Positions 9,348-18,193 of a DNA stretch of 48,351 nt are shown here, one piece after another. Under the pieces are notes generated by a model. It saw only the letters and a program-made list of their open reading frames with translations, was not told the origin of the DNA and ran no database searches. A program made the translations under genes and the position numbers. Every line of letters begins with the position of its first letter. The first letter of the stretch is position 1. Origin of the DNA: Mycoplasma marinum (GTDB lineage Bacteria > Bacillota_I > Bacilli_A > Mycoplasmatales > Metamycoplasmataceae); assembly GCF_004335975.1 (NCBI RefSeq), contig NZ_PSZO01000005.1, positions 1 to 48,351 on the forward strand, read 5' to 3'.

Positions 9348-10448
9348 ATGTTCAAAAAATTTGCGGATATGGAAACATCATTTACTTTTGATGATGTTCT
9401 AATTAAACCAGCTTATTCAGATATCCTACCTAGTGATGTTTGCACAGCTATTAGATTGAATGATAAGATCGAATTGGGTATCCCTGTTATGAGTGCTGCA
9501 ATGGATACTGTAACTGAATATGATATGGCTAAAAAAATGATCGAATTAGGTGGCATTGGTGTTTTACATAAAAATATGTCACTTGATTTAATAATAAAAT
9601 CGATTGAAAAATTACATAAAGAGTTTGGAGATTCAAAACCAATCGCAACTTCTGTTGGAGTTGGTTCAACTGATGAACATATTAAAAGAGTTGTAGAGGC
9701 AGGGGCAAATGTGTTAATTGTTGATTCTGCTCATGGCCACTCAAAAGGTGTTGGTGATGTAGTTGAAAAAATTAAGATAAGATATCCAGAAGTGTTTTTA
9801 ATAGCAGGGAATATAGTTACAAAAGAAGCAGCCGCCTTTTTAATTGATAAAGGAGCTGATGCAGTTAAGGTTGGAGTTGGTCCGGGTGCTATTTGTACAA
9901 CACGTGTTGTTACGGGTGTTGGTGCTGGTCAAATTTCTTCACTTAAGAATGTTTCATCTGTTGCAAAACTAAAGGGAGCCTTAGTAATTGCTGATGGTGG
10001 TATGAAACAAACAGGTGATATTACAAAAGCAATTGTTGCAGGGGCCGATATGGTTATGCTTGGTTCAATGCTTGCCGGAACAAAAGAAACACCAGGAAAA
10101 ATCATTGAACATGATGGTGAAAAATACAAGTCATATAGAGGGATGGGTTCTTTAAAGGCTATGAAAAAAGGTTCAAAAGATAGATACAACCAATCTTCAG
10201 TTGCTGATATTAAATTAGTACCGGAAGGTATAGAAGGATTTATTAAATACAAGGGTTTAACAGAAGATGTTATCCAACAAATTGTTGGTGGTCTTAGAAA
10301 TGGTATGGGATACATAGGAGCTTCAACAATTCAACAAGCACATGAAAATGGACAATTTGTTAGAATTACTCAAGCTGGATTTAAAACTTCAAATCCCCAT
10401 ACACTTGATAAAATCTTACCCACAACTAACTTCAAGGGTACAAAATAA
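9348..10448 (+). CDS. guaB: IMP dehydrogenase lacking CBS domains
   Basis: A 366-residue TIM-barrel enzyme that oxidises IMP to XMP with NAD, the first committed step to GMP. Catalytic cysteine loop [17 protein letters not shown] lies near residues 177-193; the IMP-binding [16 protein letters not shown] and the flap region [11 protein letters not shown] are present. The usual IMPDH is about 490 residues because a two-CBS (Bateman) module interrupts the barrel; here the chain passes directly from [22 protein letters not shown] to PIATSVGVG, so that module is missing cleanly. Good Shine-Dalgarno (AAAAGGAGATAAG). A decayed copy of the last 70 nt is found at 14246-14315. Confidence 0.95.
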   Translation: MFKKFADMETSFTFDDVLIKPAYSDILPSDVCTAIRLNDKIELGIPVMSAAMDTVTEYDMAKKMIELGGIGVLHKNMSLDLIIKSIEKLHKEFGDSKPIATSVGVGSTDEHIKRVVEAGANVLIVDSAHGHSKGVGDVVEKIKIRYPEVFLIAGNIVTKEAAAFLIDKGADAVKVGVGPGAICTTRVVTGVGAGQISSLKNVSSVAKLKGALVIADGGMKQTGDITKAIVAGADMVMLGSMLAGTKETPGKIIEHDGEKYKSYRGMGSLKAMKKGSKDRYNQSSVADIKLVPEGIEGFIKYKGLTEDVIQQIVGGLRNGMGYIGASTIQQAHENGQFVRITQAGFKTSNPHTLDKILPTTNFKGTK

Positions 10449-10450
10449 TA

Positions 10451-10479
10451 AAAAAATCAAGGTTTTCTTGATTTTTTAT
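10451..10479 (+). terminator. Intrinsic terminator of guaB
   Basis: AAAATCAAG-GTTTT-CTTGATTTT followed by TTATC, directly after the guaB stop. Confidence 0.85.
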
Positions 10480-10493
10480 CTTGCATTTTATAT

Positions 10494-10521
10494 AAAAAAG
10501 ACTTAGCTATGCCAAGTCTTT
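10494..10521 (-). terminator. Relic MATE terminator (left copy)
   Basis: AAGACTT / AAGTCTT hairpin with a minus-strand T run, near identical to the terminator of the intact MATE gene at 14313-14342. It now lies after a dead MATE fragment and could still function for transcripts from the right. Confidence 0.6.
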
Positions 10522-10960
10522 ATGCTCGTTCAAATTATTTAATTGATTAAATCTTAAGTACACCAAAAATGATGTAAGCATTGCTGAGAATATAGATATT
10601 TGCACAAAGTAATTCAACAATTAAACACTTAATTGTCAATCTCTTTATAATATCAATTATATAAAATACTCAAATATCATAACAATAGTCGATGAATATA
10701 AAATTGGTCATATAAAATATAATAAAATTCTCCAAAGAAAAAACACAATTCCTTTAAAAACTATTAAAAAACAATGTTTTTGTTTTCTTGAAAATTTATT
10801 TAAACTAAAACATTTCAAAATTATAAGTCTCTAAATATAACTAATAAATATTAGTGAAAAACTTTAAATTATCTTCATATTAACAGTGCCGAATAATCAA
10901 CCTGGAATATTAGCACATAACTCCTAAAACTTTTATAATTTTATTATTCTTTAGTTAATT
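10505..10960 (-). pseudogene. Decayed 3' fragment of a MATE efflux gene
   Basis: The first 100 bases are close to identical to the 3' end of the intact MATE gene at 14328-14430 (shared stretch from the stop codon through AAATCTTAAGTACACC). Further on, matching blocks recur (CACTTAATTGTC; AACAATAGTCG...AAATTGGTCA against 14700-14735) after an internal deletion of about 90 bp and many stops. No open frame remains. It is the remains of a second copy of the guaB-MATE junction. Confidence 0.7.
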
Positions 10961-11065
10961 CTATTGCAATCATGATTGTCTTATTATGATGAATTTGTAA
11001 ACAAATTGCTTTAATTTACTAAAATAAAATCTGGTTTCTTAATTATAGAGTGCAAAATTGGTGGG
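10961..11065. other. Intergenic, nothing recognised
   Basis: AT-rich sequence between the MATE relic and the end of the ABC exporter gene. No ORF, strong hairpin or RNA gene seen; it may be further decayed MATE sequence. Confidence 0.4.
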
Positions 11066-12592
11066 TTAGTATATCGTAATTTCTTTTCAATTGAGATTTG
11101 TAATGTCTGTATGAGACACATAAATAATTGTCTTATTTACATGATCAAGATAATTTTCAATTTTATCTTTATTATCTTTTGAAACGGCATCTAATCCTTC
11201 ATCAATAATAATTAATTCTTTATTAGATATCAATGACCTCAATATTGCAATCATTTGTTTTTCACCAAGAGATAATAAGGTGGCTTCTGAATTATAGTCA
11301 TTAAAGTTTTTTGTAATAAAATGAAATTCTTTATTTATGTTATCCCAGTCCTCTTTAGAAATAAAAAGATTTTCTAAAATGCTTCCTTTAAATATTAAGG
11401 GTTCATGCCTTAAACTGATAATTTTAGAAGATATTGTTGGGACATTTAAATCTTTTCTATTATATTTGTTATATTTTATTTCACCTTCACCAAAAATATG
11501 AGTTCCCTGAAAACCTCGTAGTAGAATAGATTTACCGACGCCATTTCTTCCGCTTAAAATATATTTATTATTTTTCCTAATACAAATATCCGGGTAGCTC
11601 AAAGTTTTGTTTCTCGTTTTAAAATATAAGGATTTTGTGGAAATTGGAAATATTTCTTTTTTTAGTGTAATTTCTGGTTTGTGTAATATATTCATATCCT
11701 CCATTAATTTGTTCATTGATTTAAGTTTCCCAAAATCACTAAATACGTTATTCATATAAGCATTCATAGTTGTATTAGCTGCTATAAGAGAAATAATAAC
11801 ATATAAACTTATTATCCCTTCTCTAGACATTAAAATAGTTACAATTGAAATGGTTGCTGTAACAACTATTGAAGTAATCCTTATTATGGAAGAATAAAGA
11901 ATATCTCTTCTATTCACTTTTAGATTATTTTTATAATAAAGATTATTTATTTCGTTTAGAAATGAATCCATAACTTCAGTCCTATTAAAGGCTTGCAAAT
12001 CAGATGAACCATCAAATATTTTAGATGATTCTTTTATGAATTTACTTCTATTTTCAGCATAATCTTTTTGAATTTGTGCATTTTTATTTTTTAGGATAAA
12101 TATTGTTAAAATAATAATCATATTCATGAAAAAAGCCAAAATTGCAATTTCTCAAGAAATTAACGAAGTAAAAACGAATGATAGAATAATTGCGAATGTA
12201 TATATAAAAATATCTATTTTCTTAAAATAGTAATTTGAAACTAATTTTTCAGAATTATATAAGTAATCATTTTTAAAAACAGAATTGGAAAATTTATCTA
12301 TTGAATCATTTTTTTTATTATTCAAGAAAGCTTTCTTGAATTTATATTCTATTTCATATCTAACTTTTTCACTAAGAATGTCTATTATTAAATATAACAT
12401 CGCGGAAATTATAACTAATGCACATTGTACAGCCAAAAGGAAAATCATATAATTTATTTTGTTGTCTATTAAAGATTTAATTAATAAATTTGTTAAAAAG
12501 GGGATAGATGTGAGCATTATATTATATAAAAATTCACAACATATAAATATGAAAACAGCAGGACTAATTAATTTTAATTTTCTTAAATTCAT
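11066..12592 (-). CDS. ABC exporter half-transporter, subunit B
   Basis: A 508-residue fused membrane-ATPase half transporter read through two TGA Trp codons. About six hydrophobic segments occupy residues 1-290, then an ATPase domain with Walker A LSGRNGVGKSILL, a degenerate signature LLSLGEKQM (consensus LSGGQ), Walker B ELIIIDEGLD and the switch histidine IIYVSHTD. It starts inside the end of the upstream subunit gene (29-nt overlap) with a strong AAGGAGG, so the two 508-residue products are coupled and probably form a heterodimer. Unusually short for the type (about 580). Substrate unknown; drug, lipid or peptide are possible. Confidence 0.85.
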
Positions 12593-14090
12593 TTGAAACC
12601 TCCTTGTGAGAAATTATAATCACACCCATTTTTTTTGCCAGTAATTTCTTTTCGATTATATTCTTACTCTTCATATCAATATTATTTAATGTTTCATCTA
12701 AAAATAAAATATTTGAGTTATAAATAAACGCTCTAGCTATAGAAATTTTTTGTTTCTGCCCATCAGATATGGCATCATTAGATATTTTTTCATTTAATTT
12801 TAGTTTTAAATTTACTTCTTCGAGAGCTTTAATAATTTCAGCATCATTTATTGATTCATTAAATAAACTTATATTTTCTTTTACGGTCCCGTTGAATATA
12901 TATGGTTTTTCCCCCAAGAAAACAACACCTTCCTGTCCTAATAATGAAGGATTTAGAATATCATTAACAACAAATTTCCCCTCAAATGTTAAGAGTTGAC
13001 CTTTTAATATGTTTAATAAAGATGATTTTCCTGATCCATTTCTTCCAACGATGTTTAATTTTGAATTATTATTTATATTGAAAGAAATTGGAGAAGAAAA
13101 TATTTTTGTTTTATTGATAATTGGATTTATTCCTTTAATTTCAACTTTACTTATAAAATCCATTTTTGTACGTGTCGAACTTTTGAGTAGATCATTCATA
13201 ATAGACTTTGAAGATACAAAACTTTTAATTAATTCTGGTAAAACAATTAAAGTTGATAGTGCAGTGCCAAATATATATGCAGATATTCCTACTAATGTGA
13301 CAGAAACCATACCATAGTGTGCAAGAATAGCAGATAAAATTGGAGCAAAAATCTGAGAAATTAGCCCAAAAACAATATTTGGTGAAAAAGTTATAATCAT
13401 TTTTTTATATATTTTATATGAATTCTTATTTTTACCTAATGTTAATCTTGCAGCTATATTATTTATTATATTTAATTTATTAATTAAGTACATTGGATTT
13501 CTTTGATTGATCAGTATCCCCATCTCACCTTTGTACTCATTGTCAATTTTGATAATTTTTGATTGATAATTATTATATTTTTTTCTATAGAGAATTGGGA
13601 GTAAAGATAATGTTATCGCAAAGAAAGCAGCAAGCACCCCATAAGATCAATGATAATACATTAAAAGACTTATGGCAAATATAAGAGAAAAAGAATTAGA
13701 AATTATTTCAAATAAGTTAAAAATTCTAGCTTGCGTTACAAAATTAACATTAGTTATTATTTTTGAAACGTTCAAGTCAGTTGAATTTTTATTCATATTA
13801 TTTTTAAACATTTCACTCAAGGCCTCTTGTCTTATGTAATTATTGACTTTTAATTTAAAGCTTTTAGAAAAATAATTATTTATAATTGATATTATTAGTC
13901 CTCCCCCAATTATTGAAATATAAATAATTAAATACTCAATATAATTATTGGTTTCGAAAATGAGTGCTTCAAATAGCTTATTTGTAAAAAACATACTAAC
14001 TATTCACAAAAATTCTATTGTAAATAATAAAAATATATATGAAAAAGTTAGCATTTTAAAGTGACTTAAAATTTTAATGGTATTTTTCAT
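12564..14090 (-). CDS. ABC exporter half-transporter, subunit A
   Basis: A 508-residue half transporter, six membrane segments then ATPase. Walker A LNIVGRNGSGKSSLL lies near residue 349; signature ISDGQKQKISIARA (Asp for the first Gly); Walker B NILFLDETLNNID; switch histidine IIISHKEV. The residue after the Walker B Asp is Glu (DE), so this site looks catalytic. Start ATG at 14090 has AGGAGG. It is upstream of and overlaps subunit B. The pair is rich in Asn, Ile and Lys and lies between two relics of the guaB-MATE junction, suggesting insertion or duplication-associated acquisition. Confidence 0.85.
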
Positions 14091-14134
14091 TAGCACCTCC
14101 TAGATTTATGCAATATTGCTCAAATGCATTCCAT
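14090..14134 (-). CDS. Possible 14-residue leader ORF coupled to the ABC exporter
   Basis: ATG at 14134 encodes MECIWAILHKSRRC and ends in TAATG, sharing one base with the exporter ATG. A weak AAAG precedes it and TATAAT (14142-14147) lies 7 nt upstream. The AGGAGG of the exporter falls inside this ORF. It might couple translation, or be a chance frame. Confidence 0.3.
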
Positions 14135-14141
14135 TACTTTA

Positions 14142-14147
14142 ATTATA
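14142..14147 (-). promoter_or_regulatory. -10 box of the ABC exporter operon
   Basis: TATAAT about 50 nt before the exporter ATG; TTGATA lies upstream at only 14-bp spacing, so the -35 is doubtful. Confidence 0.4.
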
Positions 14148-14245
14148 AATTAATACTTTGTTATCAATTTTTAAATTTTTAATCTAAAAAATATAATAAA
14201 GCAAGAGAAGGATGACATATGATAATAAAGGAGTCTCATAAGTAT

Positions 14246-14315
14246 GATTTGAAACTTCAAATTAACACATTATTGATAAATTTTATCCACAACTAACTTT
14301 AAAGGTACAAAATAA
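14246..14315 (+). pseudogene. Relic of the guaB 3' end
   Basis: Seventy bases that align without gaps to the last 70 bases of guaB (10379-10448), about 80 percent identical by eye, including ATCCACAACTAACTT and GGTACAAAATAA. There is no rest of the gene. The guaB terminator is missing here; the MATE terminator follows directly. Confidence 0.8.
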
Positions 14316-14342
14316 AAAAAGACTTAGCTATGCCAAGTCTTT
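14313..14342 (-). terminator. Terminator of the MATE gene
   Basis: AAAGACTT / AAGTCTTT hairpin with inner GC pairs, overlapping the MATE stop codon and followed on the minus strand by TTTTTTT. Confidence 0.8.
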
Positions 14343-15692
14343 ATGCTCGTTCAAATTATTTAATCAATTAAATCTTAAGTACACCAAAAATGATGCAAGC
14401 GCTACTGAAAACATAGACATTTGTGCAATAAAGAATGTTCATTTAAAACCAAGGCCAATAACTCATGGTCCACAAATAATCGCTAAAGGTATAACCAATC
14501 AAATTTGTGTAAAGTAATTTAAGAATGAGACACTTAATTGTCCACCTCCAGCTTCTAATAAACATGAGTAATAAGAATTTATAGCAAATGCATATAGCGA
14601 AGTAGAATATGTATATATCATTCACTGAGCCATTTCTTTATAGTGCTGTCCATTTATGAGATATTTAGGTAGAGTTGCTCCAGAAATTATTCCAAATATT
14701 ACAACAATGGTAGAAACCACAAAAATTGGTCACACTAATTTCTTTGAATATTGTTTTGCAATAGCAAACTCTCCCTTACCTAATTCAGAACCGATAATTA
14801 TTTTAACTGATTGATTTATAGCTGGAAAAATTGTAAACATCACCGATGAAATAGCATAGGCAATCGCCATTGATTTCATTAATTCCGAACCAAACATATT
14901 TGATCACAGTATTGTTAACGCTACAAATGAAGCATTCATTAATGAGAAAGATAAAATCATTCAAGATCTTTTTAAAAATATTTTAGTAAGTTTTTTATCA
15001 AGTAAGAATATACTTCCAAAATTACTATAAATTGATTTATTTTTAATCGCTATAATAATTGATAAAATCATTTGTATAAAGAATGAACCAGACGTTGAAA
15101 TAGCAGCTCCTGTTGCCCCTAAATCAAGTGGATAAATAAATATATAATCAAACAAGGTATTTGTCAATAAGGATATTGCAGAAACAATTAATAAGTACTT
15201 AGTCTTGCCTAAAGTTATTAATGGATTTAGCAATAAATATGAAACAGATACAAATATATTTCCAAGTGCCAATATTTTAAAATAATCCACCGCTATTTTA
15301 AAAGCTATTTGAGAATTTGTTGAATCATCACTCATAAAGAATAGATTAATTATTGGTTGTGCCAGGAAAAACATAATTAATGAAGTGATAATCATAATTC
15401 CAAATGAAAAGTGAATATTTATTTTAAATGTTTGAGTAAATTTATCTTTATCACAACTAAATTGAGCATAAAATATACTAAATAAAATACCAATTGAAAT
15501 ATATATTGATGAAAATCCAAATCACATTTCTGCACCAGCACCAACTGCTGTTAGATGATTTTGTGCAGAATCATAACCAGTAATCATAAAATTATCAACA
15601 AAACCAACTGCAATAATTAACATTTGAGATAAGACTACTGGAATTATAATTTTTAAAGATTTTTTTCAAAATATCTTGTTTTCTTTTATCAT
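14328..15692 (-). CDS. MATE-family multidrug/toxin efflux protein
   Basis: About 454 residues (457 from the upstream ATG at 15701), the usual length for NorM/DinF-type sodium or proton antiporters, with about 12 hydrophobic segments and several TGA Trp codons. The N-terminus KKSLKIIIPVVLSQMLIIAVGFVDNFMITGY is characteristic (inward Pro and the VD..M motif), and the second half repeats the fold (SMAIAYAISSVMFTIFPAINQSVKIIIGSELG). A TATAAT directly abuts the first ATG, so I prefer the second ATG, 9 nt after the -10, as a leaderless start. Its 3' end is duplicated at 10505. Confidence 0.85.
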
Positions 15693-15701
15693 TTTTTTCA
15701 T

Positions 15702-15707
15702 ATTATA
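15702..15707 (-). promoter_or_regulatory. -10 box of the MATE gene
   Basis: TATAAT immediately before the first ATG and 9 nt before the second (15692); supports leaderless use of the second. Confidence 0.4.
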
Positions 15708-15814
15708 AATAATACTACAACTAAATAAAAAAATGCCTGCCAACCTAAAAAAATATTTTTAAAATTGTTAAAAATATTTTTAAGAAAATTCTTCAACTTT
15801 TAAATGTTGAAAAA

Positions 15815-15832
15815 GTTGGTATAATTATCATA
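15815..15832 (+). promoter_or_regulatory. Extended -10 promoter of the asnA leader
   Basis: TTGGTATAATTATCATATG: TG-N-TATAAT (-10 at 15820-15825) with 6 nt to the ATG. It is almost identical to the promoter-start region of the RpiR gene (TTGGTATAATTATTATATG). It predicts a leaderless leader-peptide ORF. Confidence 0.65.
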
Positions 15833-15873
15833 TGAAGACAATGCAAATCATCAACAATAATAATAATTATTAA
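15832..15873 (+). CDS. Asn-rich leader peptide of asnA
   Basis: A 13-codon ORF encoding MKTMQIINNNNNY, with five consecutive Asn codons (one AAC, four AAT) near its end. It begins 6 nt after an extended -10 box and lies about 120 nt before asnA, separated by alternative hairpins and a terminator. Asn codons in a leader ORF before the asparagine synthetase gene point to ribosome-stalling attenuation by scarcity of charged tRNA-Asn. A matching arrangement precedes asnS. Confidence 0.78.
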   Translation: MKTMQIINNNNNY

Positions 15874-15884
15874 TTAATGGGTTA

Positions 15885-15945
15885 AATGCTCATTAAGATT
15901 TTATTATGTTGTGAGCGTTGTTGAATTACTTTTAATAAAACGCTC
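15885..15945 (+). promoter_or_regulatory. Competing RNA pairings of the asnA attenuator
   Basis: The strand TGAGCGTT (15912-15919) can pair with AATGCTCA (15885-15892, one G-U pair) or with AACGCTC (15939-15945), which is itself an arm of the terminator. In addition CAACAATAATAA of the leader codons (15852-15863) matches TTATTATGTTG (15901-15911) with one bulged A, and CAACAA matches TTGTTG (15918-15923). These are mutually exclusive folds; which sets the switch cannot be decided by eye. Confidence 0.6.
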
Positions 15946-15962
15946 TTGAGGCGTTTTATTTT
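15937..15962 (+). terminator. Attenuator terminator in the asnA leader
   Basis: AAAACGC-TCTTGAG-GCGTTTT then ATTTTC, a 7-bp stem with a T-rich tail, 29 nt before the asnA ATG and after the leader ORF. Confidence 0.75.
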
Positions 15963-15990
15963 CATTCATAAAATATAAAAGGAGAGAAAT

Positions 15991-16890
15991 ATGACAATTA
16001 AAATATTAAAGAAACAAGAACAAGTATTAAAGACATTTGAGGAAGAATTAAAAAATAATCTTTCCTTAATAAAAGTACAAGCACCATTATTTGTAACTAA
16101 AGAATCAAGATTGAACGATTCTTTAAACGCAATAGAAAAAGCAGTAAGTTTTAAATGCAAGCAGGATGTTGAATGAGAAGTAGTGCATTCACTTGCAAAA
16201 TGAAAAAGGGCAGCTTTATGAAAATATGATTTTCCACTATATGAAGGATTGGTTACACATATGAAGGCTATAAGAAAAGATGAAGAGCTTGATGAAACAC
16301 ATTCTTATTTTGTAGAGCAATGAGATTGAGAAAAAGTTATTTCTAAACAAGATAGAAACAAGGAATTCTTGAAAAATGAAGTATCTAAAATTTATAAAGC
16401 TTTAAAGGCAACAACAACAAAATATTCAAGTATTGAATTACCCGAGAAAATATTCTTTATAGATTCTATAGAACTTGAAAAAATGTATCCAACACTTTCA
16501 AGAAAAGAAAGAGAAGATACGATTTCTAAAATACACAAAGTGGTATTTATTATGGGTATTGGTTGGGAACTTGAAGATGGAAAACCACACGATGGTAGAG
16601 CACCTGACTATGATGACTGAGAACTAAATGGAGATTTATTAGTTTGATTTGAACCGCTTAAAAAGGCCTTAGAATTATCTTCTATGGGTATCAGAGTAAG
16701 TGAAGACTCAATAAAAAAACAACTTTCTCACAGAAAGGTGAAATTTAATAAAATACCAAACTTCCATCAATCAATAATTGATGGTAAATTACCTTACACA
16801 ATTGGTGGTGGCATTGGACAAACAAGAGTCTTAATGTATGTCTTAGGAATAAAAGATATTAAAGATGTCCAACTATTTAACAATTTTTAA
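15991..16890 (+). CDS. asnA: Aspartate-ammonia ligase (asparagine synthetase A)
   Basis: A 299-residue class II synthetase-like enzyme that makes asparagine from aspartate, ammonia and ATP (AMP-forming), so no glutamine domain is needed. It aligns along its length with E. coli AsnA (330 residues): LIKVQAPLFV, EWEVVHSLAKWKRAAL near residue 62, GLVTHMKAIRKDE, DQWDWEKV-like [28 protein letters not shown] and ELSSMGIRVSEDS, ending in TIGGGIGQTRVLMYVLG. Four or more Trp codons are TGA. Strong AAAAGGAGAG before ATG at 15991. A leader ORF with five Asn codons and a terminator upstream suggest attenuation. Confidence 0.95.
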
Positions 16891-16919
16891 ATTATAGTTT
16901 CTTATAATTATTAAAAACT

Positions 16920-16951
16920 AAAATAGACTCTAAGAAAGAGTCTATTTTTTA
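16920..16951 (+). terminator. Intrinsic terminator of asnA
   Basis: AATAGACTC-TAAGAAA-GAGTCTATT followed by TTTTAT, a perfect 9-bp stem. Confidence 0.9.
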
Positions 16952-17458
16952 TCTAAACAATTAGAAAATAATGTAATTCTCACTGCAATGCATGTTTAGC
17001 AATGACACTTGTAAAATTATGGAATACATCGCTAAATACATAATAATAAAAACAACATCAAAACAAGCAAATTTAGTAACACCGATATTCATAAAAATGT
17101 TCTCTCTAAACAAGAGGATATTTTAGTAATGAGAAATTAAAATTTTCTCTTTTTCTCAAACCATTGTGATTAAAGTTACATCAGTGTTCCTTAAACGCTC
17201 ATTTTAATACATGTATTAACATATGATAATAGGATATTTACGTATTTTTCTATTTCTATATTAAGCAAAGTAAATACCTAATCTTTATACAAAATTTAAA
17301 TCTCCACTTTAATTAGAAAAACAATATTTTGGTAATATAAAGTTATAGAGGACAATCATATTTTCTAAATGCCCAATATATAAATTTCTAATTAAAATCA
17401 TTCGCAACCATAAAACAATATCCATTTAAAAATAGAGTTAAATATCTTTTTTAAATTA
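16952..17458. other. 500-bp gene-free region, probably decayed coding sequence
   Basis: No intact ORF, RNA gene or strong hairpin seen on either strand. On the minus strand short open runs separated by many stops (for example MNIGVTKFACFDVVFIIMYL from about 17090 down) look like an eroded membrane protein gene, but I cannot name it. It lies directly downstream of manA. Confidence 0.4.
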
Positions 17459-18181
17459 CTAGTATGTAACAATTGCGTAATGTTTAAATTTAATTTGTTC
17501 TCCCTCAGAAATATAGGCATTTTCCAATTCAAGATCTATAACTATAGAATCTTTAGGAGCAAAAAAATCCGTTTTGTGAATTTCAACTTGATATGTTTCA
17601 CATTTTTGAGTTTTAAAATCTTGAGTAGAACTTTCCTGTTTCCACTCTAATTGTTTTATTGATTTTATTGATTTTTCAATATGAAGTTCCCTTGGCTTCC
17701 CATTTTCTAATCTTCCATAATCATAAAATCTATAAGTAGTGTCAGAGGGTTGTTGAACCTCCATAACTTTGGAACCACCACCTATTCCGTGAACTAAACC
17801 TGCAGGCACATTTATGAAATCACCAACTTTTGGTATATAAATATCTAATTGTCTAAAAAAAGTTCCATTTTTTAAAGATTCCCTTATTTTTTTACCGTCA
17901 GTTGTCTTAATACCAACAATAAATTCCGTATCTTTATTAGCCTCTAATATATATCAACACTCGGACTTACCATTAGGTTGTCCTTCTAATTCTTGTGCAA
18001 GCATATCGTCAGGGTGAACTTGTACCGATAGCGGTCTATTAGCCTTGATTATTTTTATTAATGGACCTTTTGTTGTTTCTACATCATTTTCAGTTTTAGT
18101 TGGATTTTTTTTATACGTAGAATGTAGTCAAATCTCATAACCTCAAATTTTTTCTACTCTTATTGGTATTACTTTTATCAT
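17459..18181 (-). CDS. manA: Mannose-6-phosphate isomerase, type I (short form)
   Basis: A 240-residue cupin-fold isomerase that converts mannose 6-phosphate to fructose 6-phosphate. The zinc site is visible as VQVHPDD (residues about 52-58), KSECWYIL (Glu near 74) and AGLVHGIGGG near 126. The end is shorter than the usual 310-320 residues, lacking much of the C-terminal cupin. It is 12 nt downstream of the GH1 glycosidase gene with its AAGGAG in that gap, so the two form an operon. In context it would bring mannose phosphate released by the GH38/PTS/ROK genes into glycolysis. Confidence 0.9.
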
Positions 18182-18193
18182 AATATTCTCCTT

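Noticed and set aside
14443-14625. 60-codon minus-strand ORF
   Set aside because: Out-of-frame shadow within the MATE gene, whose correct frame runs through with TGA as Trp.
15901-15925. CRISPR-like or tandem repeat arrays around the AAT-rich leaders
   Set aside because: The AAT runs are short codon repeats inside 13-codon ORFs, with no spacers. No CRISPR array was seen in the window.
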